NCBI GenBank assembly: GCA_029339505.1
Contig: JAQISU010000179.1
Span: 14,718,001-14,782,000, forward strand
Source of the DNA: Unio delphinus
Taxonomy: Eukaryota > Mollusca > Bivalvia > Unionida > Unionidae
Length of the DNA: 64,000 nucleotides
Direction: 5' to 3'
The notes below the pieces were generated by a model, which was not told where the DNA came from, ran no database searches, and saw only the letters and a program-made list of their open reading frames with translations. Position 1 is the stretch's first letter. Every line of letters starts with the position of its first letter. A program made the translations under genes and the position numbers. Positions 33,700 through 46,345 of the stretch are shown here, one piece after another.

Positions 33700-35270
33700 A
33701 CATGAATTGGGTTGAGCAGGTTCTCAACACCGGCGTGTGAAAATATCCCAGAATTAAATTGCCTATAACTGGAGACCAACTTCACAATCCTAACAGTTTG
33801 TAATCCTGGTTGAAAGGTCTTTTGGCCACTATCCAGTAGTAGTACACTGCCTTAGCTGAAGTTCAGTGATGTAACTGAGAAGCCAAAGATGGTCAATTCC
33901 TATAAAATGATTGCATTTTATACAAGCCCAGCAAATAGTATTCCCAAAGTTCCCTTTCATGTGTAATCCGCTGACCAATGTCCAAATAGGGTGCAATTAA
34001 AATTAACATCCAAAAATAGAAACTATGTTTTTGATATGAAATCGACAACAAAAGGTAACTGCATAGACAATATAATGCAGTGGAGCCCTTTTGTCCAGTA
34101 ATCTAGAACTCGGTACAATGGGGACCCCAGTGGGGTAATTTATGTGTTCACACTAGCATCTCGTTATTTGTAATCATGGAAGAATCGGCCCTCCAAGGAT
34201 TAGTGGTCACCTAGTAATAATGGTTTATTGCTTTGTCTCCCCATTCTAGATGTATTGCAGGGGCACTAGAGGGGTTTGTAAAGATGATGAAATTGAAACC
34301 TGAAGTGGGGTGAAGACACTATACAAAAACACCAGCCAGACATTTTGCCCCAAGCATATAATTCAAATTAGATCAATACGTTTTGTTCGAATTAGAGACG
34401 GTAAATAATTTTAGTCCGTAAAGAAGAGAAGAAAGAAAGAAAAAATGAAACAAATTGGAAAAAATATTTTAAAAAATATCAGCCCTCAAAATGAATTTAG
34501 GGATTCACCATGTGGCAAGTCACGAGTTTTAATTTAATGCTCTCATTATCTGTCAAAATCGATAACACAAAAAATGAAGTTAAAGAGAAAAAAAGATAAT
34601 TCAATATATGTTAATTAATTGTCACATGCTAATAGAACTTGATTCATAAACATTTATTATGAAGTTTAAAATTTGGCATACTGGCAAATTCTTTTAAAGA
34701 TGAAATTTAAATCAAATGTGTATATGAAAAATTGCGAATATTAAACAAACAAACCATAATAAGTCAATTAAAAAAATTAAACAAATAATATAGCATTGTT
34801 ATCCTTCCAGTCAACACAATTTGTTAAATTTGAGATAAAAACCATGATTTCATTTCTTAAGAAAATTTAAACAGAACTGAAAGACCTCAACTTTTTGGAG
34901 TATCAATATGTTTGACACATTAATGTTTACATATATTGAACAGATTTTTTAAGGTGCTTTTTCATAATCAACATTTTAACAAAACAATCAGAAATTATTG
35001 AAAATTGAAAACGAGTTCTTGGTATTAATAACATTGCAAATTTGGAGAATTTTTATTTTATTCTTCTTCATTAATTCTTAAGTTTCAAATATTTTAAATT
35101 ACTAGTTCTTTTTAATAGCAATTTTGTCATGCTGATATTTTGGAAGTACAGCTAAAGCTTTCTTCCTTGGCTGTCTTGACCTTGTCCAAAAATACAAGTA
35201 TTATTATTAATACCAATTTTAATTTTCAAAATGATCTGATGCATCCTCCCACATGTTGTAAGAAGCACCT
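33700..35270. other. Single-copy AT-rich DNA
   Basis: About 34080-34300 is complex and near-balanced in composition, and 34400-35130 is very AT-rich with many TTAATTAA-type cores. No gene, RNA or repeat terminus is seen. Conserved regulatory sequence is possible but untested. Confidence 0.35.
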
Positions 35271-35274
35271 ACTG

Positions 35275-35430
35275 GGGACAGGAACTGCAGTGGTTCAGTG
35301 TGTAGCATGCCAGACTAGTGTTTGAAAAGGCCTGGGTTTAAATCTCACAACTGAATTACCCCAGATAGGTTACCATTGTGTGGCTTTGCACAAGTGACAT
35401 ACTTTGATTCTCAAAGAATTCATATAACTT
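35275..35430 (+). mobile_element. tRNA-headed SINE, decayed
   Basis: A-box-like AGTGGTTCAGTGTGTAGCAT and B-box-like GGGTTTAAATCTC lie about 30 bp apart. GTGTGGCTTTGCACAAGTGA and CATACTTTGATTCTCAAAG follow, resembling the GTCCTTGGGCAAGGCAC body motif of many metazoan SINEs and the body at 6427-6610. No tail or target duplication was found. Confidence 0.5.
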
Positions 35431-36261
35431 CCTTGTATTGTTAATAGTGTATAACACAGAACCAAAATGAAACACATGACAACTTGTAAAGTCAGTGACA
35501 ACCATAATTTTTTTGGTGAAAAATGTGAAAAAAATCCAGATTTTCTGTATCTTGTGAAAAGTCCAGATTCTTAGATTGCAGTATTGGACATCAAATACCT
35601 ACTGTACCAAGAGCAAAAGGCAATGTTGTGAAGTTATAGCTATCATTGCATGCTGTTGGCCAATCAGCTATATATAAATATGTAGCAAATCATGTCAGAT
35701 AAATACCAGTCATTCAAGTAATTTGGTATAGAGTGTATATCTACTATAGCCATCTTGTTACCATGTTGTTGCATAATTCTAACAAGAAGGAATCAGATTA
35801 AGACAAGCAGCCATTGTTCACTTTTGGCAACTGGAGGGGGTGGGTGGATGATTTTAAAAATCATGTTCTGACAGGCTGACCCGAATTTGTCTTAGACAAT
35901 AAACTTTTTATTGCATATAAGTGGCAGAAAAGTTAGTTTTTGCTGGTCTAATTTAAATGAGATTGTTAATGTACAGAAATTAATTAAGTCAGTCAAACCT
36001 GATTTAGTAACATCAATCCAGACAGCTATCATTCTGAATTTAGTGTGTTCAGCTTTTTAATTTTATTTGATTTTTTAATTACTTCTATTTTAGGTGTATT
36101 TTCTTGCTAAAAAAAAAAGTTTTTAAAAGTGTTCCACTTGAAAAAAGTTGAACTTGTGTTCCTAATGTTATAAATTACCTATAATTAAAATTTCATGTTT
36201 TATCCCAACTGGTAAATTTATCATACTGTAATAACAATCAAGGTTCATGATGTGTGCTATT

Positions 36262-36420
36262 TGCTGGCAAGTCTATGTACCATACATTATATACTCACTT
36301 ATAAGTCAATTCCAACTGTAAACACAGACTCAGATATGCTGTTGCATAATGCCTGGCAGATCTGGGTCTGTGCAGTATGCCAGGTGTAGTCAGCTGAACA
36401 AAGAGTTTATACACAGGTCT
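36262..36420. repeat. Dispersed repeat family, AGATCTGGGTCTG copy
   Basis: It shares TGTACCATACATTATATACT, CACTTATAAGTCAATTCC and GGCAGATCTGGGTCTGTGCA with the copies at 8605, 44464 and 56030. Class unknown. Confidence 0.5.
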
Positions 36421-36424
36421 CCAG

Positions 36425-37615
36425 GCAGATTTTATGACAGATAAGGATCTGTGATTTCAGTTTGACAAACTGTTAAGTGAGTATAGATGGTAACTTTACA
36501 AATTCAGTACCAAGTCATCCATACATTATATATTGATCGAGTGTTTGAGAATATTTAGATAATAGATTTAATTATACCAGCTCATCAAGTGGAAAAAAGC
36601 TATTGGTTAGTTGTCTGGAAAATATTCAAATATCAAAAACACAGTAATCCTCATAATTTGGTTTAGTGTGTTTCTTTAATAAAAACAACCCATCCCAAAC
36701 TAAGATTTAGAGATTTAAATTTTTTTTTTTAATTATTAAAATACTAACCCTTGTTTGCATCACTTCTATTTATCATATTTAGAAAGTGGTGCTCCCCCTC
36801 CTTATATTGGAATAAATGTAGTAATACAAATTTTGAAGATCTATTATTTTAATTTTTTTTTAAAAATAGACAAATAAATTTTTATCTGAGTTTTAACATG
36901 ATTTTCATCAAAAAATATTAATTTCTCTTTTGGAAATGCAACTACTCTACATTTTACTGAAATGTATAAAAAAAACTTTAAAACAAAAAGTTAAAACATG
37001 TCCAGGCCCCTTCTAAAAGTCCCAAAGACATCAAGTCTAATAATCTATTGTTACCCATTACCACTAATCCCTTCTCAGCCTTAATTAGCTAAAGAGAGTG
37101 TGTGCCTTTGAATGAAGGTCACACTTTTAAGTAAGCTGTTATACCTTCTAAGTAGATTGCACCAAATGTGTGTTTTATCTTCCACTCATCTATTCCAAAA
37201 CTTTTTTATATGTATACATAATGTATATTTCTGTACACTCCATAGGAAAAGGCTGTACTTGACTTGAATGTTAAGTTTATCCAATCAAGATAAAATACTC
37301 TGCCCAGTGTTAGCTTGTTCAAGCTGTCTCCAATTAATGAAGAAACTGAAAAGTTCCCACAGTCTAAGGAAGGAAGTGTGATTGTGAAAAACAAACATAA
37401 TTATAGACCCCTAATTGTTTACAGTTCTCTAAACCATTTTTAAGTTTCAAAATAATCAGTGTATGAAATACACTGACATTATAACCTAAGTTTGGCTCAG
37501 TTCATAAAAAAATGTTCAATAAAATGTGATTATCATATATGCAACTATTTTTGCAGTTTCAATTATTAGTTTAAATTATTGAAAATTTTAATCAATATTT
37601 ATTGAAAAAGTTATG
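36425..37615. other. Non-coding DNA
   Basis: Poly-T and poly-A runs only. A 62-codon minus-strand frame at 37206-37394 shows no motif. Confidence 0.4.
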
Positions 37616-37619
37616 CAGT

Positions 37620-39492
37620 GCTCTGCAGTAATGTTACTGACAGTGTTGTGGTTCATGCAGTAAGCATGTTGACAGTGTTGTGGTTCATGCAGTAAGCATG
37701 TTGACAGTGTTGTGGTTCATGCAGTAAGCATGTTGACAATGTTATGTAGTTTATGTGATTGACATATTGACAGTGTTATGGAATAAGCAAAGTGACAATT
37801 TTTAAGAAATAAGCATGTTGACAGAGTAATGAAATAAGCATATTTGACAGTTTTATGAAATAAGTATTGTGATAAGTATTATGAAATAATCATATTGATG
37901 GTGTTATGAAATAAGCATATTGATGTTATGAAATAAGCATATTGATAGTGTGTTATGAAATACGCATATTGACAGTGTGTTATGAAATACGCATATTGAC
38001 AGTGTGTTATGAAATATGCATATTGACAGTGCATTATGAAATACGCATATTGACTGTGTTATGAAATATGCATATTGACAGTGTGTCATGAAATAGCATA
38101 TTGACAGTGTGTTATGAAATAGCATATTGACCATGTGTTATGAAATAGCATATTAACAGTGTGTTATGAAATAGCATATTGACAGTGTGTTATGAAATAA
38201 GCATATTGACAGTGTTATGAAATAGCATATTGACAGTGTTATAAAAAAGCATACTGACAGTGTGTTATGAAATAAGCATATTGATGATATGAAATAAGCA
38301 TATTGACAGTGTGTTATGAAATAAACATATTTTAGTGTGTTATGAAATAAGCATATTGACAGCATTATGAAATAAGCATATTGAGTGTTATGATATAAGC
38401 ATATTGACAGCGTTATGAAAAAAGCATATTTGAAAGTGTGTATGAAATAAGCATATTTGAAAGTGTGTTATGAAATAACCATATTGACAGCATTATGAAA
38501 AAAGCATATTTGACTGTGTTATGAAAAAAGCATGTTGACAGTGTTTTTGAAATAAGTTTATCGAATGTTATGATATAACCATAGTGATAGCATTATGAAA
38601 TAAGCATATTGACAGCGTTATGACATAAGCATATTTGAAAGTGTGTTATGAAATAAGAAGCATATTTGACTGTTATTTATGAAATAAGCATATTGACAGC
38701 GTATAATGACATAAACATATTTGAAAGTGTGTTATGAAATAAGAAGCATATTTGACTGTTATTTATGAAATAAGCATATTTGACAGCGTTATGACATAAG
38801 CATATTTGAAAGTGTGTTATGAAATAAGAAGCATATTTGATTGTTATTTATGAAATAAGCATATTGACAGCGTTATGACATAAACATATTTGAAAGTGTG
38901 TTATGAAATAAGAAGCATATTTGACTGTTATTTATGAAATAAGCATATTGACAGCATTATGACATAAGCATATTTGAAAGTGTGTTATGAAATAAGAAGC
39001 ATATTTGACTGTTATTTATGAAATAAGCATATTGACAGCGTTATGACATAAGCATATTTGAAAGTGTGTTATGAAATAAGAAGCATATTTGACTGTTATT
39101 TATGAAATAAGCATATATGACAGTGTGTTATGAAATAAGAAGCATATTTGACTGTTATTTATGAAATAAGCATATATGACAGTGTGTTATGAAATAAGAA
39201 GCATATTTGACTGTTATTTATGAAATAAGCATATTGACAGCATTATGACATAAACATATTTGAAAGTGTGTTATGAAATAAGAAGCATATTTGACTGTTA
39301 TTTATGAAATAAGCATATTGACAGCGTTATGACATAAGCATATTTGAAAGTGTGTTATGAAATAAGAAGCATATTTGACTGTTATTTATGAAATAAGCAT
39401 ATATGACAGTGTGTTATGAAATAAGAAGCATATTTGACTGTTATTTATGAAATAAGCATATTGACAGCGTTATGATATACACATTTTGACAA
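37620..39492. repeat. About 28 bp satellite with an 84 bp higher-order unit
   Basis: The basic unit is near AAGCATATTGACAGTGTGTT plus ATGAAAT. At the left edge it is a 32 bp variant (GTTGACAGTGTTGTGGTTCA plus TGCAGTAAGCAT). From about 38580 three diverged monomers (…TTGACAGCGTTATGACATA, …TTTGAAAGTGTGTTATGAAA, …TTTGACTGTTATTTATGAAA) form an 84 bp unit. The GACAGCG/GACAGCA landmark sits at 38782, 38866, 38950 and 39034. Minus-strand open frames rich in HNTLSIC are translations of the repeat. Confidence 0.95.
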
Positions 39493-39790
39493 GGAGGTTG
39501 CTGGTTTAAACTCTGGCAGAGTCATACCAAAGACTTACAATTTTTATTTATTAAAAGTACTAGCAGCTGCCTTGCTTGTTGCTCAGCAGTAAGAATTTGT
39601 TAGTGTTAGGACTGGTTGACTTGGTGTCATGATAACATGAATCGGTGGGATATGATGCCACATGTCTGTGGTGGTAGACATTGCTATAAATCATTATACA
39701 TCAGACTAAACTGTCACACTGCAGACATTGTAGCAAAATGACTAACATTTATTAAAGTTATGTCTAAATCACACACACAAAGACACAAAC
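39493..39790 (+). mobile_element. SINE-1 copy J, 5'-truncated, CA tail
   Basis: It starts GGAGGTTGCTGGTTTAAACT, so it keeps the B-box region but has lost the A box. It continues through GAGTCATACCAAAGACTTAC and GATGCCACATGTCTGTGG, and the GTCACACTGCAGACATTGTA block of the second subfamily. The 3' end CTAAATCACACACACAAAGA passes into CA repeats (39771-39835). It directly joins the satellite at 37620-39492. Confidence 0.88.
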
Positions 39791-39796
39791 ACACTT

Positions 39797-39835
39797 TCAC
39801 ACACACACACACACACACACACAAAACCACACACA
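39797..39835. repeat. (CA)n-rich tract after a SINE tail
   Basis: CACACACACA runs interrupted by AAA and TTT, continuous with the 3' end of SINE-1 copy J. Confidence 0.9.
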
Positions 39836-40049
39836 ATCATTTAATTCTTGGAATCTACATGCCATTCAACTGTCATAGCAAGAATAGCCCCCAAACTTTA
39901 TTGATTTCTAAACTTTGCTATTAATTAACTTTAAAAATCTTTGTACATACTTGCTTTTAAATTTTGGAAGAAAACATTTATATCTATCATTCTAAATTTT
40001 ATTTATTAGACCCTTTTAGATTTTTTTATATCTTAAATCCTTTGCAGTG

Positions 40050-40236
40050 TCATTGAGAAAAGATTTGTTAATATTGTCATAGAGAAAAGATTTGTTAATA
40101 TTGTCATAGAGAAAAGATTAAATTGTCATAGAGAAAAGATTTGTTAATATTGTCATAGAGAAAAGATTTGTTAATATTGTCATAGAGAAAAGATTTGTTA
40201 ATATTGTCATAGAGAAAAGATTTGTTAATATCATCA
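40050..40236. repeat. 27 bp minisatellite, about 7 copies
   Basis: TCATAGAGAAAAGATTTGTT plus AATATTG is repeated with almost no change. One unit is shortened near 40118. The 63-codon minus frame is a translation of it. Confidence 0.95.
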
Positions 40237-40239
40237 TAG

Positions 40240-41960
40240 TGGGAAAAAAAATTAAACCATCAAAGTAGAATGATTTGGTAGACAAAATTTTGGGATGGTA
40301 CAATTCCAAACTACTATTGCCCCTCCAATTAATGAAATTTAGAAACTTCCATTTTTCAGGACAAATAGAAAAGTCTCTCAGCTCAAATTAAAGATTTGAT
40401 TCATATAAGAGATCCAAGTTGAGATGAAATATCATTGCAAATATTCCACCATATTGGGAAGTCTTCATGAAAGGTTAAAAAGAGATACTATACCACAAAG
40501 AAACCTTAACTAAATGACTCTATACCTTGCACAAAACACTGTTAAGATTTAATTAAACTATTAAAATTTTTCTGCAATCTTCAAACAGCTTGATAATTAG
40601 ACCCACAAAAATACGTTTCCTATTTCACAGGTTTTAATTACAGGTAGGTAAGGTGGGGGTATTAAAAACAAAACTGGATATGTTATAATCATTTTACATA
40701 TAATGTACTTTTTACTTCAAATACTGGGCTAAACTGGCTCAATTAGATTATGCAATTTTCAGAAATCTTTTTTAAAAATTCATTTTATCCAATTAATTTT
40801 ATTTCAAAGCATGATATATATATTATAATGACTAGTGTATATAATGTACTACATGTACTCACTTGTAATACTGAGCAAAGTTGGTTTAGTTTGATTAACA
40901 AATCATTTTCGATGTGATTCAGGATAGTAAATGACCAAAGAAAACTTGCAGATGACCATTGTATATAGTAACTATACATACAGTAATTAAATTTTTACTG
41001 ACAGAGATAAATTAAGTGATAAATTAAAAAAATGTCACAAAAGCCATGAACTTTAGTTGCAGGTAGTATTTTATACAAAAGGTTACATCAAAAACACTGT
41101 TCTTTGTTGAAGATAAATCAAGATGGTGTTTCTGTCATACACTGCAAAAGTCATTAAAATCTAATAATGAAACATGTTTTTACAAGGCAGCCCATCTCAA
41201 CTGTTTATTTGTGGACACTTCAGGATCCCTAGCTAGCTACAAGGAATTTTGAATGGATGATCACCAAAATAAGTTTATTTTGAAAATAAATCTAAAAACC
41301 AGTGAATGTTGGTTAAAATCAATGACATACTTGAATGGTTTTAATGTGTTATATAGATAAACCATCCTAATGTGTCCCTTTGGGGGTATTTACAATGCTA
41401 AGGAAAAATGTTAATAAAATAATGGACATATGTTATATTCAATTTGTAATGAAATTGTAATTATGGACATATGCCTAGTGTTAAACCAGAAGACCAGGGA
41501 AGAAATTACAAACTTCTTTGATCCACTAATTATCTAATCAGGTAAATCCCAGGCAATATGCTGTATTAGGGAACAGATGGTCAAGGTTCACTGACCATTT
41601 AGGTAAAAGTTACTTTCACTACTCAAGGAAAGTAATGGCTTCTATCAACCTGTCTGGACTGAATGTTGTATCAACAGAAAGAGTTGTCTGGAAGGTCCTT
41701 CTAACAATCTGTCTGAAAAACTTTCAGACAGGGATTAGAGATTAGGAAATCAAGTGTTTTTACAAAGAAGAATGTGAAAGTCTCCTTAACATATGTCATG
41801 CTACCAACCAACTTTCCTTTTTTATTTTAGCTATAATAAGCATTTTTCCTATTGAAACTGTTCTGTCCATCTTTTTTGTAACTAAAATGTTGAAACTATA
41901 CTTTAAAATTAGATTGAAATTTTTTAAAAATGTTGTTGCATTTTACAAACATCTGAGCAA
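40240..41960. other. Non-coding DNA
   Basis: No gene or repeat boundary recognised. The minus-strand frame at 40785-40979 has no motif. Confidence 0.4.
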
Positions 41961-42121
41961 ACATAAAGTCCAGCATAACAAATCATTAAGGAATAAATAT
42001 TGAATTATAAATTTAAATTACCATGCATGACCTGAATACATAATGTCCAGCATTAAAAAAAATCATTAGGGAATAAACTTTGAATTAAAAATTTAAATTG
42101 CCATGCATGACCTGAATAATC
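41958..42121. repeat. About 83 bp tandem duplication
   Basis: GTCCAGCATAACAAATCATT...CCATGCATGACCTGAATA is followed by GTCCAGCATTAAAAAAAATC...CCATGCATGACCTGAATA. A few substitutions and small indels separate the copies. Confidence 0.92.
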
Positions 42122-42196
42122 TGATAAGGTATAGTGGCTATCAATCATCAGGTCTTTCAAAATATTTGTTAAAAAAGTTAATTAAAACAATATAGT

Positions 42197-42223
42197 TATT
42201 ATTATTATTATTATTATTATTAA

Positions 42224-42255
<32 letters not shown>
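42197..42255. repeat. (TTA)n microsatellite, about 19 units
   Basis: TTA units with a single AAT interruption. The poly-Asn minus frame is its translation. Confidence 0.96.
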
Positions 42256-42256
<1 letters not shown>

Positions 42257-43081
42257 AGAAGAGTTTGTTATATCCAACATATTTTTTTAACCTTATTGAT
42301 ACACATGTTATGTTGAATCTAAATCCACATGTATATAAAGTATTATATTTCATCAATTAAAATATAGTACAGAAAATTAACTGTAATGTTTGTTTGTTTA
42401 AGTAAATTGTCATTTCATAAGTAACTGTTGTTACATGTTACACATACTTTGAAAAAAACAACATTAATGATTAATTATGCAGCTTGTAAAAAAATTAACA
42501 TGCTTATAAGTTTCCAAGCAAGCTTTGGACTTAAAATTATACTTATATTTTTCCTAAGTAAAAAAAATGCATGCCTTCCATTGTTAAACAATATCTGTAT
42601 TTCAGTGCTTTATACTCTATGATGTACCACAGCAGTTCTTGAAGATTTTATTATGAAAAACATAATGCCAAATGTCATTGGAATGCGCTACAATCATGCA
42701 TACTTCCAGGATCTATCTTATGTCTTATATAATTTCCACCTGTATATTGAAGTTTTCCATTTTGTTTTGACATGGGATGGTCACTAAAATTGGTCATAAT
42801 AATAGTTTTCATTTTCTATTAGGTCTTCCAAGGTGGAACAGTGCCTCCAACATGTTTGTTAACTATAATGTATTCAGTTTTGATGAAATAATGAGAAAGT
42901 ATGTATTCTCAATGATGACAAGAATATCTAATAGTAAGAACTGTCTTTTGAAATCTCTGGAACTATGACATTCATGTAAATTCTCATATTATTAGTAAAT
43001 GGAAGAAATTACTCTTTAAATGGGTCATTTAATTTTTATTATTAATAATGCATGATGCACTTAATAGTTGTAGATGCTGCT

Positions 43082-43116
43082 GTATGTATGTATGTATGTA
43101 TGTATGTATGTATGTA
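43082..43116. repeat. (TATG)n microsatellite, about 9 units
   Basis: Perfect TATG repeats. Confidence 0.95.
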
Positions 43117-43226
43117 CTTTTATGTTTAAAATGTTTTTTTGTTTTTTTTATAAAACTTTAATTTTTAATTTAGAGGTATGGACTTTGTAGTCTGAAATAA
43201 AGAATTCTTTTCTTATCTTATCTTAT

Positions 43227-43357
43227 GCTACATGTCTGTGGCATGATGCCCCAGTGCTAGACATCACTATAAACTGCTTCACTGCAGACATCGTAGCTAT
43301 ATGACTGAAAAATTGTTAAAGCTACATTAAAAACCCTAATCAAACAAACAACAAACA
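43227..43357 (+). mobile_element. SINE-1 copy I, 3' part only
   Basis: It starts GCTACATGTCTGTGGCATGA, runs through AGTGCTAGACATCACTATAA and AGCTACATTAAAAACCCTAA, and ends TCAAACAAACAACAAAC. The head and half the body are missing, as in a 5'-truncated insertion. The tail is of the CAAA type. It is preceded by TCTTATCTTATCTTAT. Confidence 0.88.
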
Positions 43358-43435
43358 GTGTAAACACAGCAGAACATAAACCACATAGTCTACTGACACT
43401 GCACATGATCCAGTACGAAATATGTCTGTATACAT

Positions 43436-43612
43436 ATTGCTAGAAATAAGGGGAAAAATTAATGGGACTTTAAAGAAAATAAAAAACAAACAAACAACAT
43501 ACTTGGGGGAGCATAAAACACACATAAACACTTTTTTACTTTTTTTTTTGATTGGGGGGTGGGGCATCTGTCTGGTGCCCCCCCCCCCCCCAAAGAAAGA
43601 AATAAGTGAATA
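43436..43612 (+). repeat. Interspersed repeat with terminal G-run, copy 2
   Basis: It aligns block by block with 21898-22076: GGGGAAAAATTAATGGGAC, AACATACTTGGGGGAGCATA, T-tract, GATTGGGGGGTGGGGCATC, TGTCTGGTGCC and a C-run. Two overlapping open frames on opposite strands exist only because of this composition. Confidence 0.75.
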
Positions 43613-43614
43613 TA

Positions 43615-44460
43615 AAATAGAAAAGAAACATTGCTGCTCTGAGTGAATAACCAGATTTATTTAATCTTATTGGTGAAAAACATTAAATATTTTACTCATG
43701 GCTTTGCCACTCAAATTTTCCACCATGAAATATATATGTTATTCACTTGTTTCAAAGAATAGTCTTCTCTATAAAAGTTGATTGACCTTGAAATCCGACA
43801 AGATCAATAGTATTATTTTTGTTTTCTTTTTAGAATGTGCATTGGTCATAGAAAATGTTAGACAAGTCATCAATGCACTTATATAAACATTCTTAACTCA
43901 TTTTAATTTTAGAATCTCCTAACATTAATTTCTGGACCATTCTTATCAGTAAAGGCTTCCAGAAATTCAGATTCTTTAGGGCACTTGCATGCCAAAGTAA
44001 ATTCTTTGAAGAATTATCACCTCTGGGAATTTATTTACTTCATCAGATGGTACACTTGTCTTTCATGTTTAGGAAGGTGAGCTTGCATTTCATTCACATG
44101 CTGTATTAATGGATTCTGTTGGCTTTCATGTATGTGATGTTGTTCTTGTCCCACTTGTCTCATGTACAAGTTTTCTGGAAAATTCATCAACATTATTGCC
44201 AGCACAAGATGTAAATCTTCCTTGTCTCATTAAATTTCATTTACCCATCTGTTCTGTGTTTAGGATCAGTGAAGAATGGTGGCCCAAAATTTGCAAAAGA
44301 GTCCATACAGCACTGGAATGAAAACTCAGATATCATCCTGAACTTTCAGTCCTAGTCTCAAAGCTATCCCATTTCCTAATTAGCAGCTAGGGAAACCAAA
44401 AGTATAACCTGATAGTAATGGACTTTCAATGACATGTATTCAGTTACCATAAATGCTTCT
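43615..44460. other. Non-coding DNA
   Basis: The 70-codon plus frame at 44109-44321 looks semi-natural but lacks a motif, so it is not called. Confidence 0.35.
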
Positions 44461-44463
44461 TTT

Positions 44464-44650
44464 TTTACAGTTGATTCCCATTGCAAACTGCAAAGACCCA
44501 GATCTGCTGGTTCCTTATAAATCTGGTTCTGTACAGTTTGTTAGAAGTAATCTATAGAGCAAACAATACAGACCCAGATCTGCTTGTATTTATGTTATGG
44601 CAGATCAGAGTCCATGTTGCTTGCAATTGGGCTTGACTTACATGCATGTA
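44464..44650. repeat. Dispersed repeat family, two internal sub-units
   Basis: AGACCCAGATCTGCTGG (about 44504) and AGACCCAGATCTGCTTG (about 44571) are separated by about 68 bp containing TCTGGTTCTGTACAGTTTGT. The two-part layout is shared with 8605-8905 and 56030-56185. Confidence 0.6.
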
Positions 44651-44860
44651 TATATGGTATACAAGTCCAACAGGTTTCTAAATGCTCTGTGACAATCAAA
44701 GTTAAATTACACTGGAGTTTTCTGCAAATTATATTTTTCAACAAACTGGTATTTATTGCAGAATCAACAATTTGTTTTGTTGCTTGTTCTCACCCTTGAT
44801 GTTTGAGAAAATTAAATGTCAGATTGTGAAATTTACAATGAATGACATTTAGGCTGATGA

Positions 44861-45948
44861 TGTAATACATGTAGATCATGCTACCAACATGTACATATAC
44901 TATATATGTAGATTGAGCTATTTAAAGACTAACATATTATATACATGCAGATTATGCTAAGATGCATGTACATGTGATAATACATATGTAGGTCAAATTC
45001 AATAGCATGTACAACCCTGTTATGACAGAATACACATGTAAATCATGCTAAATAGTATGTACAGGTGTGTTATGACAGAACGCACATGCAAATCATGCTA
45101 AATAATGTGTACAGGTGTGTTATAACAGAATACACATATATGCAAATCATGCTAAATAGCAGGTACATGTGATAAAAATATGTAGGTCAAAGTCAATAGC
45201 AGTATGTTATGATAGAATACACATGTAAATCATGCTAAATAGCATTTCTAGTTGTGTTATTACATAATAAACATGCAAATAGTTGTGTACAGGTGTGTTA
45301 TGACAGAATACACATGCAAATCATGCTAAATAGCATGTACAGGTGTGTTAGGACAGAATACACATGCAAATCATGCTAAATAGCAGGTACAGGTGTGTTA
45401 GGATAGAATATACATGTACATTATGCTAAATAGCAGGTACAGGTGTGTTAGGATAGAATATACATGTACATTATGCTAAATAGCATGTACAGGTGTGTTA
45501 GGATAGAATATACATGTACATTATGTTAAATAGCATGTACAGGTGTGTTAGGATAGAATATACATGTACATTATGCTAAATAGCATGTACAGGTGTGTTA
45601 GGATAGAATATACATGTACATTATGCTAAATAGCTTGTACAGGTGTGTTAGGATAGAATATACATGTACATTATGCTAAATAGCATGTACAGGTGTGTTA
45701 GGATAGAATATACATGTACATTATGTTAAATAGCATGTACAGGTGTGTTAGGATAGAATATACATGTACATTATGCTAAATAGCATGTACAGGTGTGTTA
45801 GGATAGAATATACATGTACATTATGCTAAATAGCTTGTACAGGTGTGTTAGGATAGAATATACATGTACATTATGTTAAATAGCATGTACAGGTGTGTTA
45901 GGATAGAATATACATGTACATTATGCTAAATAGCTTGTACAGGTGTGG
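44861..45948. repeat. 50 bp satellite, about 20 copies
   Basis: The clean unit is TACAGGTGTGTTAGGATAGA, ATATACATGTACATTATGCT, AAATAGCATG, exactly 50 bp from about 45380 onward. The left half is degenerate and carries CACATGCAAATCATGCTAAA instead. Variants (TTATGTTAAA, TAGCTTGTAC) recur in order toward the right end. Confidence 0.95.
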
Positions 45949-46097
45949 ATGGAAGATATAAAAACATTTTACCAGCTTCAGGATGTAAACAATTTGTATA
46001 CAAAAAGTACAGCAAAATCTAGACATTTTAATTTGTGGATGTTTTTAGAATTATAAAAATGAATGCTGTGGATTGCTTTTGAAGTTGCTGTGGTAAC

Positions 46098-46345
46098 CCA
46101 GTATACAGAATTAGATTGTAGTAGACAGTATACAGAATTAGATTGTAATATACAGTATACAGTGATTGTAGTATACAGTATACAGAAAGAGATTGTGTAG
46201 TATAAAGTATACAGAGATTGTAGTATACAGTATAAAGAAAGAGATTGTGTAGTATACAGTATACAGAGATCGTAGTATACAATATACAGAAAGGGATTGT
46301 AGTATACAATATACAGAAAGAGATTGTAGTATATAATATCATACT
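46098..46345. repeat. GTATACAG-rich minisatellite
   Basis: Units combine AGATTGTAGTATACAGTATA and CAGAAAG or CAGAATT, giving a run of GTATAC palindromes about 8-35 bp apart. The minus-strand 126- and 104-codon frames are its translation. Confidence 0.92.

Noticed and set aside
42141..42356. Poly-asparagine protein
   Set aside because: It is the (TTA)n microsatellite on the minus strand.
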